This document shows, piece after piece, positions 1-8,725 of a stretch of 40,455 nt of DNA. Origin of the DNA: Phycisphaerales bacterium. GTDB lineage: Bacteria; Planctomycetota; Phycisphaerae; UBA1845. Location: assembly GCA_013140575.1 (NCBI GenBank), contig JABFSN010000108.1, forward strand, positions 1 through 40,455, given 5' to 3'. Below the pieces are notes generated by a model. The model saw only the letters and a program-made list of their open reading frames with translations. It searched no databases and was not told where the DNA came from. The translations under genes were made by a program, and so were the position numbers. The stretch's first letter is position 1. Every line of letters starts with the position of its first letter.

Positions 1-1953
1 CTGCAAATTGCCGGACGGGCGTACGCCGGATTGGATGATTACGCGCGTGCCGAGGCGGATCTGCGCGACGCGTTGCGGGCGAACCGATCGGACGTGGAGG
101 CGATGTCCGCGTTGGCCGAGGTGCACGAACTCGCCGGCGAGCAGCGTCGGGCGATTCAGCAGCACGAGGCCATTCTGGAATTGAACCCGCTGCACGAGGC
201 GTCGCGGGAGGCGTTGACTTCGCTGTATCTGCACGATCGGGAGAAGCATCCGGACGGACTGGCCCAGGCGGCGGCGCAGGTGGCGGAACTGCGGCGATTG
301 TCGGCGTCGCCGCACCGGATTGCGCGCTGCGCGGCGCTGGTGGAATTGAGCAATTCCCCACCGGCGAACTGGGATCGATACCGCGAGACGCTGCGGGCGG
401 CGCTGAATGAACACGGAGCGGATTGCCTGACGTGGACGCGGATCGGGCAGAGCTACGCGGGGCTGTCGAGGATCGACGAGGCGCTGGTCGCGTGCCAGCG
501 GGCGTTGGAGATTGCGGCGGATGATCCGGAGGCACTGGAACTGGCGGCGGGGCTGCATGAGGTGTCGTTCGAGTATCGGGACGCGGTGAAGGTGATTGAG
601 CGTTTGCTGGAGCGTCATCCGCGGCGGAAGGCGTGGAATGAACGGCTGTGGCGAAACCTGATGCTGGACCATTCGTTCGACGAGGCCTACGCGTGGGCGA
701 CAAAGCAACTGGAACGCAAGGACATGGATGCCGAGGAGCACGGGCAATGCCGGGCGCGGGCGGTGATGGCATTGGAGCGGGCGGAACGGCATGACGAGCA
801 GATCGCCCTGCTGCGGCGCTGGCACGCGGAAGACGAGACCGATGCGAACGTCACGGCGTGGCTGATCGACGCCTATGCGTCGGCGAAGCGATTCGGCGAC
901 GCGGTGGAGGTGGCGGCGGAGGTTTACGCGCGTGACACGCAGGACCGGGCGGTCCGCGAGGAACTGCGGACGCGGTTGTTGGCCGCGGAACATTTCGATG
1001 GGGCGGGGCAGTTGCTGCTGGACGCGATGGAGACCGATCCGCTGGATGAGATACTGATGCGGCAACTGGTTCACGCGTTGACCGTCGCGGGCAAGCACGA
1101 CGATGCGTTGGAGCTGCTGGACAATTACGCGGCCGAGAAGGAACGTGACGACTGGGTGTTCGACATGCGGACGGCGATCCTGCAGGACGCCCGGCGGTTT
1201 TCCGACGTGCTGCAGATGCTGAACGAACGGCTGCGGGCGGCGGAGCAATCGCAGGAGGCGGTCGCGTCGGGCGAGGTGCATGAATTCCGCCGGCGGATCG
1301 CAATCGCGCTGATGTTCGCGCAGCGGTTCGATGAAGCCGCTCAAAAGCTGCGCATGTGGATCGAGGAGACGCCGGAGGAGCGGGTGCGATTCGTTTTTCT
1401 CCAGTTGCTGTCGCAGTGCCACCAGAGCCGCGGCAGTGCGGCCGACGCCATTGAGGCGCTGGAGCGGGCCCACGCGCTGGCCCCGTCGGACGTGCAGTCC
1501 AACAACGACCTGGGGTACAGCCTGACCGACGCGGGATTGCGGATCGAAGAGGCCGAGCGGATGATTCGATTCGCGTTGTCGCGTGCCCCGGACAACGGGG
1601 CGTACATCGACAGTTTCGGCTGGTTGTTCTACAAGAAGGGGCGTTTCGACGACGCCCGGTTGTGGCTGAAACGGGCGGTGAACAGCAATGGCGGGCACGA
1701 TCCGGTGGTGTACGACCACCTCGGCGATGCGCTCTGGCGATCGGGGATGGCCGACGAGGCCGATCGCCAATGGCGTCTGGCGGTGGAGTTGATTCAGGAC
1801 AAGTCGAACGCGGATCGGCCGGATTTGAAGCGATTGCTGGGTCGGGTGCAGTCGAAGCTGGACGCCCGGTCGGCGGGGCGGGAGCCGGAGACGGCGCCGT
1901 TGGCCGCGCCGGCAGGGGATAGCGAAGGGAGCGATCGCACGCCGCCGACGTGA
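1..1953 (+). CDS. TPR-repeat protein, 5' end outside the window
   Basis: The frame is open from the first base, and the first residues already lie inside a TPR helix pair (GRAYAGLDDYARAEADL), so the true start is upstream; the TTG at 31 is not a convincing start. About 650 residues are visible. They consist of tandem 34-residue TPR units with the usual W/L-G-Y-A-F-A-P spacing; clear units include DCLTWTRIGQSYAGLSR and the final YDHLGDALWRSGMADEA. The last 30 residues are a Pro/Ala/Glu-rich disordered tail. TPR arrays bind other proteins, and no enzymatic motif is present, so no specific role can be given. A gap of about 350 bp separates it from yebC, so an operon with yebC is unlikely. Confidence 0.9.
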   Translation: MQIAGRAYAGLDDYARAEADLRDALRANRSDVEAMSALAEVHELAGEQRRAIQQHEAILELNPLHEASREALTSLYLHDREKHPDGLAQAAAQVAELRRLSASPHRIARCAALVELSNSPPANWDRYRETLRAALNEHGADCLTWTRIGQSYAGLSRIDEALVACQRALEIAADDPEALELAAGLHEVSFEYRDAVKVIERLLERHPRRKAWNERLWRNLMLDHSFDEAYAWATKQLERKDMDAEEHGQCRARAVMALERAERHDEQIALLRRWHAEDETDANVTAWLIDAYASAKRFGDAVEVAAEVYARDTQDRAVREELRTRLLAAEHFDGAGQLLLDAMETDPLDEILMRQLVHALTVAGKHDDALELLDNYAAEKERDDWVFDMRTAILQDARRFSDVLQMLNERLRAAEQSQEAVASGEVHEFRRRIAIALMFAQRFDEAAQKLRMWIEETPEERVRFVFLQLLSQCHQSRGSAADAIEALERAHALAPSDVQSNNDLGYSLTDAGLRIEEAERMIRFALSRAPDNGAYIDSFGWLFYKKGRFDDARLWLKRAVNSNGGHDPVVYDHLGDALWRSGMADEADRQWRLAVELIQDKSNADRPDLKRLLGRVQSKLDARSAGREPETAPLAAPAGDSEGSDRTPPT

Positions 1954-2156
1954 GGATTCATGGGGCGGAGTCTGTGTTAGGGCGCCGAGTACGAACTAAG
2001 TGTCATCAAGTGGCACCACTGCGGCAAAGTGGAGAGCACCGCGAGTCATCGATCGGTTGATTCAAAGCCGCGACTGTCCATGATCGGTTTTCGACGTTTA
2101 ACCGGCCGGCGGTGATTTCGATAGTCCCGAGAAATCGGCGGACGTGCAAGGCGGCA

Positions 2157-2250
2157 TTTCAGCCGTCCCTTCGGGACTTGGTGTGACGGGGGGTCGGTAC
2201 CCCGCGTTGAAACGCAGGGCTACATTCATGCCTGCCGTTGGCAGGCGAAT
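2157..2250. repeat. Intergenic element of three consecutive hairpins
   Basis: The 356-bp gap between the TPR gene and yebC (1954-2309) contains three inverted repeats in a row. GTCCC/GGGAC pairs at 2165-2177 with loop TTC. CCCCGCGTT/AACGCAGGG pairs at 2200-2219 with one mismatch. GCCTGCC/GGCAGGC pairs at 2230-2246 with loop GTT. The middle hairpin resembles short GC-rich palindromic repeats that I associate with planctomycete intergenic regions, but a copy number cannot be obtained from one window. The rest of the gap shows no gene. Confidence 0.5.
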
Positions 2251-2309
2251 TGTCGAAAGACAAAACACGTCCCGGTCCGTAAGTGTTTGGGTATGGGAGG
2301 GGTTCCGCG

Positions 2310-3050
2310 ATGTCCGGTCATTCCAAATGGTCGACGATCAAGCACAAGAAGGCCAAGCTCGACGCGCGGCGGGGCAAGAACTGGAGCAAGCTGGCCCGCG
2401 ACATCACCATGGCCGCCAAGTCCAGCGGCAACCCCGAAGACAACCCGCGTCTACGGCTCGCGGTGGACAAGGCCAAGGGCGCCAACATGCCCAAGGACAC
2501 CATCGAGAAGGCGATCAAGAAGGGCACGGGGGAGCTGGCCGGCGAGAGTTATGAAGAGATCGTGTACGAGGGCTACGGAGCGGGCGGCGTGGCCATCATG
2601 GCCAGGGCACTGACGGACAACCGCAACCGGACGGCGGGAGAGATCAAGAAGATTTTCGAACGCGGCGGGGGAAACCTGGGGGCGTCGAACTGCGTGGCGT
2701 GGATGTTTTCGACCAAGGGGGTCGTTATCGTCGGGACGGAGGGCGTGTCGGAGGAACGACTGATGGAGGTGGCGCTGGAGGCCGGGGCCGAAGACGTCAA
2801 GTCGTACGACACCGAGCACGAAGTCACCTGCACGCAGGACGTCTTCATGGCCGTCCGCTCCGCCATCGAATCGGCGGGCATCGCGGTCAAGTCGGCCGAC
2901 ATCACCACGGTCGCGGGCAACTACGTTTCGCTGGACGCGGAAAACGCCCGCAAGATCATCAAATTGGTCGAAATGCTGGAAGACCAGGACGACGTGGAGA
3001 GCGTCGCGACCAATCTGGATATTCCGGATGAGGTGATGAAGCAGCTATAG
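2310..3050 (+). CDS. yebC: YebC/PmpR family protein
   Basis: A 246-residue protein starting MSGHSKWSTIKHKK, the invariant opening of the family. I chose the ATG at 2310 because it gives this canonical N-terminus and has GGGAGGGG 7 bases upstream; a start at 2283 would add nine unrelated residues. The family's three-domain layout is complete, with the NMPKDTIEKAIKKG segment, the EGYGAGGVA segment and the C-terminal LEDQDDVESVATN segment. Family members are described as DNA-binding regulators (PmpR) or as ribosome-associated factors that relieve stalling at polyproline (TACO1/YebC). Which role applies here cannot be read from the sequence. It is a single gene and converges with the aminotransferase gene 70 bp away. 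Confidence 0.97.
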   Translation: MSGHSKWSTIKHKKAKLDARRGKNWSKLARDITMAAKSSGNPEDNPRLRLAVDKAKGANMPKDTIEKAIKKGTGELAGESYEEIVYEGYGAGGVAIMARALTDNRNRTAGEIKKIFERGGGNLGASNCVAWMFSTKGVVIVGTEGVSEERLMEVALEAGAEDVKSYDTEHEVTCTQDVFMAVRSAIESAGIAVKSADITTVAGNYVSLDAENARKIIKLVEMLEDQDDVESVATNLDIPDEVMKQL

Positions 3051-3119
3051 GGTTGCGGCATTGCGAGAAGCCGCGACCTCCGTCGAGTCCATGTTCGACC
3101 GGCGATGAGATTCAATGTC

Positions 3120-4436
3120 CTACGTCGCGGCCGCGACGGCTTGTTCGAAGAGGGCCAGGCCGCGGTCGAGTTCGTCGGCGTTGACGCAGAGGGGTGGGGC
3201 GAAGCGGATGCCGTGCTCGCCGCAGCCCAGCAGGATCAAACCGCGTTTGAACGCCTCCTGAACGATGGTGTTCCGCAGAGCGGTCGACGGGCGGCCGGAC
3301 TTGTCGAGGGCGGTGGCGCCGACCATGAGGCCCAGGCCGCGGGTCTGGCCGATGGACGGGTGCCGCGTGGCGATTTCATTCAGCTTGCGTTGCAGCGTTT
3401 CGCCCAACTGGGCGGCGTTGCGCATGTATTGCGATTCGATCAATTCAATGGTGGCAAGGGCCGCGGCGCAGGACACCGGATTGCCGCCGAAGGTGCTGCC
3501 TTGCGCGCCGGGCGGCCAATTCATGATGCGGGCGGGGGCGACGAGGGCGCCGATGGGCATGCCGCTGGCCACGCCCTTGGCGACGCAGACCAGGTCGGGG
3601 ACGACGCCGAAATGCTCGCAGGCGAACCACTTGCCGGTGCGGCCCATGCCCGATTGGATTTCGTCGGCGACGAGGAGGATGCCGTGTTTGTCGCACAGGG
3701 CGCGGAGGTCAACGAGGAACGGGGCCGGCGGGACGATGTACCCGCCCTCGCCTTGCATGGGTTCGACGAAGATGGCGGCCACCTCGTCGGGCGCGGTTTG
3801 GCGTTTGAAGATGTTCTCCACGGACGCGATGTTTCCGTATTCGGCGTGCGCGACCATGGGAATCAGCGGGCCGAAACCCTGCTTCTGACGCACTTTCGAA
3901 CTGGTCAACGATAACGCCCCCATCGTCCGGCCGTGGAAGGCGCCGTGGAAGGCGATCAATCCCTTGCGGTCGGTGTGGAAGCGTGACAGTTTGATGGCGG
4001 CCTCGATGACCTCGGCGCCGCTGTTGGTCAGCAGGACGCGTTTGGGATCGCTGCCGGGGGCGATGGCGGCCAATTTTTCGGACAGGAGGACCATGGGTTC
4101 GTAATAGAAATCGCTGCCGCAGATGTGGATCAGGTTGTCGGCCTGGCGCTTGATGGCATCGACCACGGTTGGGTGGCAATGCCCGGTGGCGCAGACGGCG
4201 ATGCCGGCCGCGAAATCGAGGAAGCGGTTGCCGTCGACGTCCTCGACGACGCAGCCCAGGGCGCGGCGGGCGACGAGGGGGAAATCGCGGGTGTTGGAGG
4301 GCGATGTGACGGCCTGGTCGCGTTCGATCCACGCCCTGGCCCGCGGGCCGGGAAGGTCGGTCACCAGGTGCGGGGCATGGCCGAGGTCGGCGTGGGACGA
4401 AGACGCTTTCGATTTCAGTTCGCTGGTCGGCGGCAT
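3120..4436 (-). CDS. Class-III PLP-dependent aminotransferase (GabT/ornithine type)
   Basis: A 438-residue fold-type I aminotransferase. Visible signatures are the PLP phosphate contact TNSGAEVIEAAIK near residue 137, the FHGAFHGRTMGALSLT segment near 163, VADEIQSGMGRTG with the PLP-binding Asp at 258, the Schiff-base Lys 287 in AKGVASGMPIGA, and GSTFGGNP. This pattern fits enzymes moving an amino group from ornithine, acetylornithine or 4-aminobutyrate to 2-oxoglutarate; related archaeal enzymes also act as amino-acid racemases. The substrate cannot be decided, and no arginine or GABA genes are nearby. The frame stays open upstream to 4928, but the ATG at 4436 is preceded by GGAGGGTGACCG, a strong ribosome site, and the upstream residues look unrelated to the family. 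Confidence 0.95.
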   Translation of the reverse strand: MPPTSELKSKASSSHADLGHAPHLVTDLPGPRARAWIERDQAVTSPSNTRDFPLVARRALGCVVEDVDGNRFLDFAAGIAVCATGHCHPTVVDAIKRQADNLIHICGSDFYYEPMVLLSEKLAAIAPGSDPKRVLLTNSGAEVIEAAIKLSRFHTDRKGLIAFHGAFHGRTMGALSLTSSKVRQKQGFGPLIPMVAHAEYGNIASVENIFKRQTAPDEVAAIFVEPMQGEGGYIVPPAPFLVDLRALCDKHGILLVADEIQSGMGRTGKWFACEHFGVVPDLVCVAKGVASGMPIGALVAPARIMNWPPGAQGSTFGGNPVSCAAALATIELIESQYMRNAAQLGETLQRKLNEIATRHPSIGQTRGLGLMVGATALDKSGRPSTALRNTIVQEAFKRGLILLGCGEHGIRFAPPLCVNADELDRGLALFEQAVAAAT

Positions 4437-4772
4437 TCGGTCACCCTCCGGGAGTTTCGAGAAACAGTTTCGGCGTTCTTGAACCGCCGCCGTGAATCGG
4501 CATCGCGGTTCGATGGCCATTATATCGGCCCGCGGGGCGTTGTCAGGCGATGGCCGGCGGGAGGGGATCCCCGCGAGACGGGGTGCGAGAAGCGATGCCC
4601 GCGCCGGCGGAATCGACATGCTCGTCGAGTTCGAACCGGCGCGTGCGCAATATTGGCATTGCCCAAACGGTGGGGACGGTGATAGGATTCCTTGGCAACG
4701 AAGATTAGGGTCGTAGCGATCATCGAATCGTATCTTGATTCGATGCGGTTCCGTTCGACGAGAGGTGGGCGA

Positions 4773-5051
4773 ATGCCATCGCGAATGGAGGACTTTCGAC
4801 GGAAGGTCGCACTCGGACAATACGAACTGACCGGTCATGCGAAAGACGAAATGGAGCAGGATGGATTCACCATTCGAGACGTCAAGGCCGCGATCTATTC
4901 CGGCAAGGTTGTGGGCACGCAACGCCACGGGGTCGGACGGCGGAAATATGTCGTTCGCGGCGGGGCAGTCGACGGACGAGTCGCGACGTTGATCTGCCGC
5001 CTGACGGAATCCGGCGGGCTGCGCATCATCACGGTGTTCGAGGGTCGATGA
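4773..5051 (+). CDS. DUF4258-like small protein, possible toxin
   Basis: A 92-residue basic protein. The segment ELTGHAKDEMEQDGFTIRDVKAAIYSGKVV matches the DUF4258 pattern: a His-containing strand, a helix, then the aspartate-valine helix followed by a G-K-V turn. It ends with a strand pair RVATLICRL/LRIITVFEG. I chose the ATG at 4773 because GAGGTGGG lies just upstream; the frame is open back to 4692. It overlaps the next gene by ATGA, so the two are translationally coupled. Pairs of DUF4258 proteins with YgiT-type zinc-finger proteins are commonly annotated as toxin-antitoxin-like modules of the MqsR/MqsA style. That role is inferred from gene order and family, not from a catalytic residue. 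Confidence 0.85.
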   Translation: MPSRMEDFRRKVALGQYELTGHAKDEMEQDGFTIRDVKAAIYSGKVVGTQRHGVGRRKYVVRGGAVDGRVATLICRLTESGGLRIITVFEGR

Positions 5052-5293
5052 TGAAGTTTGATTCGTGCGAATCGTGCGGCGGCCGAGTGCGCGAGCGCCG
5101 GGTCACGGTCGATCTGCGCCGCGCAGCTCGATTGTACGTTTTTTATCACGTCCCCATCGGCGTCTGCACCAAGTGCGGCGAACGCTACTACCCCGGACCC
5201 GTGCTCGAGCGGCTCGACGAACTGGCCGAACACGGAATGAACGGGGGCAAGAAGCTGTCCGTCCCGACGTTTGATTTCGCGAGCGTGGCGTAA
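5048..5293 (+). CDS. YgiT-type zinc-finger protein, possible antitoxin
   Basis: An 81-residue protein with two CxxC knuckles, Cys7/Cys10 in SCESCGG and Cys40/Cys43 in GVCTKCGERYY. This is the four-cysteine zinc site of the YgiT/MqsA N-terminal domain. The typical YYPGPVLERLDEL segment follows the second knuckle. The C-terminal helix-turn-helix of full-length MqsA is absent, so DNA binding, if any, would need a partner. The start codon lies inside the stop region of the DUF4258 gene (ATGA), which supports coupled expression. By analogy it would neutralise the upstream protein. No nearby operator palindrome is obvious. Confidence 0.88.
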   Translation: MMKFDSCESCGGRVRERRVTVDLRRAARLYVFYHVPIGVCTKCGERYYPGPVLERLDELAEHGMNGGKKLSVPTFDFASVA

Positions 5294-5380
5294 CACTTCG
5301 CCGCCGTGCATGGGTAGCGCGGGAACCGACGCCGCTGAGACCGCGTTGCAAATCGGACAGGATGGGGCGACGTCGACAGC

Positions 5381-6007
5381 CTACGCATTCCCGATCTCAG
5401 GCGTCGAATCGCCCGATCGAACACTCTGCACAAGTCTCCAGACGGATTCGCCGTCAAGGAGTTCGATGGGTCGACCGGTGGCGAACCGAACGGCGTCACC
5501 CGTGAACGCACCGCAGGCGGCAATCACGGCGCGTGTGGCGCCAATTGCCGTCATGACTCCGTACACTTCCCGCACCGTTCGTACACCGACCTTCCACGCC
5601 TTCCAATGTTTGCACTGAACCACGACGGTCTCGCCGTTGCGGCGCAATAATATGTCGACGCCTCCGTCGGCACCGCCGCCGCCACGTTCTTCGACCGTGA
5701 ATCCCTGCCGTCGATAGGCTTCGGCCATCAGCGACTCGAATTCGCGCCAGGACATCCGTCGAATCGAGGCGACGCCCGACTGCCGATCCAAATTGGCACG
5801 GCGGGCGTGCCTCGCGGTCATCGACATGAGCCAGGCGAACAGGACGCCGCCTCCGAACAGGGCGCCCAAAAGCCGATTCACCGCCGTCCCCAGGGCAAAC
5901 GCCAGGATCGCGACCACCGGCCCGGCCCATCGAGGCGCGACGAGGAAAAGAGTGTACAGCGATTCGAGTGGATTGGCCTCGCTGTTGCGTCGGCGTCGCA
6001 ACTTCAC
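5381..6007 (-). CDS. Membrane-anchored Mrr-type restriction endonuclease domain protein
   Basis: A 208-residue protein. Residues 24-42 and 46-64 are two hydrophobic segments forming a short membrane hairpin after a basic N-terminus (KLRRRR). The rest is a PD-(D/E)xK nuclease domain of the Mrr_cat type. SWREFESLMAEAYRRQGF is the usual first helix, followed by GADGGVD with catalytic Asp118 and the QCK motif at 131-133. Mrr-type domains cut DNA, often modified DNA, but two-TM versions are widespread and their role is uncertain. The GTG start overlaps the thyX stop as GTGA, so it is the second gene of a two-gene operon. No methyltransferase or other restriction gene is adjacent. Confidence 0.9.
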   Translation of the reverse strand: MKLRRRRNSEANPLESLYTLFLVAPRWAGPVVAILAFALGTAVNRLLGALFGGGVLFAWLMSMTARHARRANLDRQSGVASIRRMSWREFESLMAEAYRRQGFTVEERGGGGADGGVDILLRRNGETVVVQCKHWKAWKVGVRTVREVYGVMTAIGATRAVIAACGAFTGDAVRFATGRPIELLDGESVWRLVQSVRSGDSTPEIGNA

Positions 6008-6780
6008 ACCTTGTTGTTGGGTGTATCGGCGGCGCGGGTGCCGTCGGGGAGGGGAATGAAGGTGTAGTCACCGAAGAGGTTGGGGGCTTCGCGTTGGAGG
6101 ATGCCGAGGATTTTGGCGGCGACCACGCGGATTTCGGTTTCGGCGTGCTCGTTGCAGCGCATTTCGATGAAATGGCGGAGCGATCGGGCGTTTGCGGTGA
6201 CGAAGATTTTGGTTTCGGTGGCGTTGGGCAGAACGGACCGGGCGGCCTGGCGGGACATTTTGCGGCGGAGGGTTTTGTCCTCGATGTGGGTGAATTGTCT
6301 GTCGAGGCCGTCGAGGAGTTTGATGTAGGCGGCGCGGGCGTTTTCCATGGCTCCGCACCAGATGTCGTGCAGCGCGGCGTCGTTGGCGATGCAATCGGGT
6401 TCGACGAAATCGGCAGTCGATTCGTCGACGTACCGTTGTGATAATTGTGAGTAACCGAAGCCGGCGCGATGGCGGACCAGTTCGTGGGTGAATGATCGGG
6501 ACACGCCGGTGATGATGAAATTCCAGACGCAGTGTTCGAGCACGCTGCCGTGCTTGACGCCGATGATGCGGTCGAGGTAGGCGGCGTTGCCGCCGGGGCG
6601 GGGCTTGGCGAAGCTCATGTAACAGACGCGGCCGGCGATTTCGGACAGCTTCTGACCGGCGACGTCGGTGTCGGTGGACCAGCCGTCGATGTCGTGGTCG
6701 GACAGGAAGCGATCGATTTCGGCGTCGTTGGTGGTCTGACGGCCGACGAGGTAGACGTGGGGTTCGCGAATGATGCGCAC
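6004..6780 (-). CDS. thyX: FAD-dependent thymidylate synthase ThyX
   Basis: A 258-residue protein of the flavin-dependent thymidylate synthase family, which methylates dUMP to dTMP using methylene-tetrahydrofolate and NADPH. The signature region is RHRAGFGYSQLSQRY at residues 103-117. This departs from the textbook RHRxxSxNExSxR by one extra residue and loss of the Ser and Asn-Glu, but RHR, Ser114 and Arg116 remain. The C-terminal part (ARSVLPNATETKIFVTANARSLRHFIEMR) is typical. I chose the GTG at 6780 because GGGAAGGAA lies at good spacing upstream; the longer open frame to 7548 reads as non-protein. It is followed without a gap by the Mrr-like gene. Confidence 0.94.
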   Translation of the reverse strand: MRIIREPHVYLVGRQTTNDAEIDRFLSDHDIDGWSTDTDVAGQKLSEIAGRVCYMSFAKPRPGGNAAYLDRIIGVKHGSVLEHCVWNFIITGVSRSFTHELVRHRAGFGYSQLSQRYVDESTADFVEPDCIANDAALHDIWCGAMENARAAYIKLLDGLDRQFTHIEDKTLRRKMSRQAARSVLPNATETKIFVTANARSLRHFIEMRCNEHAETEIRVVAAKILGILQREAPNLFGDYTFIPLPDGTRAADTPNNKV

Positions 6781-6824
6781 GGCGGTTCCTTCCCAAATCG
6801 AATGATACGTCCCGTGACGGCGGG

Positions 6825-6860
6825 CAGGGCGTATATAGTCGCGCGGGCCTGCGTTGGCAA
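6825..6860 (-). promoter_or_regulatory. Sigma-70-type promoter of the thyX operon
   Basis: Reading the minus strand, TTGCCA (6860-6855) is followed after exactly 17 bases by TATATA (6837-6832). Transcription would begin near 6825, giving a 5' leader of about 45 bases before the thyX GTG. It is a good match to the housekeeping consensus in an otherwise GC-rich gap. The alkaline-phosphatase-like gene diverges from the same gap. Confidence 0.6.
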
Positions 6861-7039
6861 CGCGGCGAAACGCGTCTAAGATTCGCGTCGTCGCGACGTC
6901 GCGGGCCGCACGAGAAAGACGGCGGAAAGCAGAACGGCCGCGACCCGGTTCCGTTTCGGCCGCGGACTTGCGTCCGGGGTTCTGAAATCGGCGCCGCGAC
7001 TCGAGCACCTGACCGCGCCGGAGCGCCCGCAAGATTTCG

Positions 7040-8725
7040 ATGATCCAGCGAGAAACTGAATCCGTGAACGAACCGATCCCCGCCGGGCTGCGGCGGGATT
7101 TACCGGCGCTGGCGGAGCGGGTGCTAATCATTGGGCTGGACGGGGCGACGTTCGATATTTTGACGCCAATGATGGACGCGGGGCGGATGCCGAATCTGCG
7201 GGCGTTCGTGGAGCGGGGGGTGTGCGGGGCGCTGGAATCGACGCGACCGCCGATCACGCCGGCGGCGTGGACGACGTTCATGACCGGCAAGACGCCGGGG
7301 ACGCACGGGGTGATCGATTTTGAGCGATACGATCCGCACACCGACCGGTTGAGTTTCAACAGCGTGCAGTCCGTGGGGCACGTGCGGAACATCTGGCGGA
7401 TGTTGGGCGACAAGGGGTTGCGTGTCGGGGTGATCAACGTGCCGATGACGTATCCGCCGCGGCCGGTGAATGGGTTCTTGATTACCGGTTTCGAGACGCC
7501 GGGCACGGACGTCGAGTTCACGCACCCGCCGGGATTGAAAGACGACATTCTGACGCGGTGGCCGGGCTATACGTTTAAGACGACGTGGAAGCGGACGACG
7601 TGGCGCGGGGCGCGGGCGTTCGCGGACAATCTGAAACGCATTTGCGACAGTTTTCACAACGGCGTGGAGGTGACGCGTTTCTGCGGGGACCGGTACGGCT
7701 GGGACGCGCTGATGATCGTGTTCAAGCTGGTGGACAATCTGCAGCACAAGACGTGGAAATATCTCGATCCGCGATGGCGCGACGATGATCCGCGGCGGGC
7801 GGCGATGGTGGCCGACTGTTTCAACGAATTGGACGTGGCGCTGGGCGGGCTGTTCGAATACGCCGAATCGAACCGGGCGCATGTGTTCATCATGTCGGAC
7901 CACGGGCACGGCAGTCTGGAAGGGAAGATTCAGCCGAATCTGATGTTGAAAGAGTGGGGGTATCTGCATCTGGAGACGGGCGGGGCGCAGTCGCGGACGC
8001 GGGCGGCGGGCATTTTTCGGCGAGCGTTCGGCCGCAAGAAGGGGAAGTTCGCGACGCATCAGCAAATCGACGGCGAACTGGCGGTGGATTTCGGCCGGAC
8101 GCGGGCGTGCGTGATGCACGCGGGGATGTACGGGTTTTTGTATTTGAATCTGAAGGGGCGGCAGCCGACGGGGATCGTCGATCAGGCCGACTATGAATCG
8201 CTGCGCGACGAATTGCGGGGACGGTTTCTATCCGCCGGCATTTCGGATGCGGCGGGTCGGCCGATCAAGGCGTTCACACATGCGTTCAAGCCGGAAGAGC
8301 TGTACGGTTGTTCGCGCGTGGGGCGCGAGTGGATGCCGGATTTGTTGTTGGCGCCCATCGATGGGTTGGCCGTCGTGCGGAAGATCCGCGGTTCGCGACC
8401 GGTGCGGTGGTTCGGTCCGCGGAAGATCGAGGGGACGCATCGGCTGGACGGCATGTTCGCGATGGCGGGCGACGGCGTCGTCCGCGGCGTGACGCGGCGC
8501 GAGCGGATCATCGACGCGACGCCGACGATGCTGGCCATGCTGGGCTTGCGGATCCCGGACGATTTGGAGGGCCGGGTCATGACCGACCTGTTCGATCGGC
8601 CGATTCAATTCGAGCATGAATCCGCGGAGCGGGCGACGGCGGTCGCTGCCGGGGGCGATGTGTATTCGGAGCGCGAGCAGCAGGTTCTGACCGAACGGCT
8701 GGCGGATTTGGGGTATCTGGAATAG
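7040..8725 (+). CDS. Alkaline-phosphatase-superfamily phosphodiesterase/nucleotide pyrophosphatase
   Basis: A 561-residue protein. VLIIGLDGATFDILTPM (residues 28-44, metal Asp34) and PPITPAAWTTFMTGKTPGTHG (about 70-90) are the N-terminal metal and nucleophile region of the type I phosphodiesterase family. FIMSDHGHGSLEGK supplies the conserved SDHG metal ligands, and the C-terminal GTHRLDGMFAMAGDGV and TPTMLAMLGL segments are also typical. Members hydrolyse phosphate or sulfate esters or transfer phospho-groups; the substrate here is unknown. There is no signal peptide, so a cytoplasmic location is likely. I used the ATG at 7040, but a GTG at 7064 (VNEPIPAGL) is an alternative. It stands alone on its strand. 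Confidence 0.92.
   Translation: MIQRETESVNEPIPAGLRRDLPALAERVLIIGLDGATFDILTPMMDAGRMPNLRAFVERGVCGALESTRPPITPAAWTTFMTGKTPGTHGVIDFERYDPHTDRLSFNSVQSVGHVRNIWRMLGDKGLRVGVINVPMTYPPRPVNGFLITGFETPGTDVEFTHPPGLKDDILTRWPGYTFKTTWKRTTWRGARAFADNLKRICDSFHNGVEVTRFCGDRYGWDALMIVFKLVDNLQHKTWKYLDPRWRDDDPRRAAMVADCFNELDVALGGLFEYAESNRAHVFIMSDHGHGSLEGKIQPNLMLKEWGYLHLETGGAQSRTRAAGIFRRAFGRKKGKFATHQQIDGELAVDFGRTRACVMHAGMYGFLYLNLKGRQPTGIVDQADYESLRDELRGRFLSAGISDAAGRPIKAFTHAFKPEELYGCSRVGREWMPDLLLAPIDGLAVVRKIRGSRPVRWFGPRKIEGTHRLDGMFAMAGDGVVRGVTRRERIIDATPTMLAMLGLRIPDDLEGRVMTDLFDRPIQFEHESAERATAVAAGGDVYSEREQQVLTERLADLGYLE

Noticed and set aside
4437-4928. Upstream extension of the aminotransferase frame to 602 residues
   Set aside because: The extra 164 residues have no family similarity, and a strong ribosome site precedes the ATG at 4436.
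6781-7548. Upstream extension of the thyX frame to 514 residues
   Set aside because: It runs antisense into the phosphodiesterase gene, while a ribosome site and promoter support the GTG at 6780.
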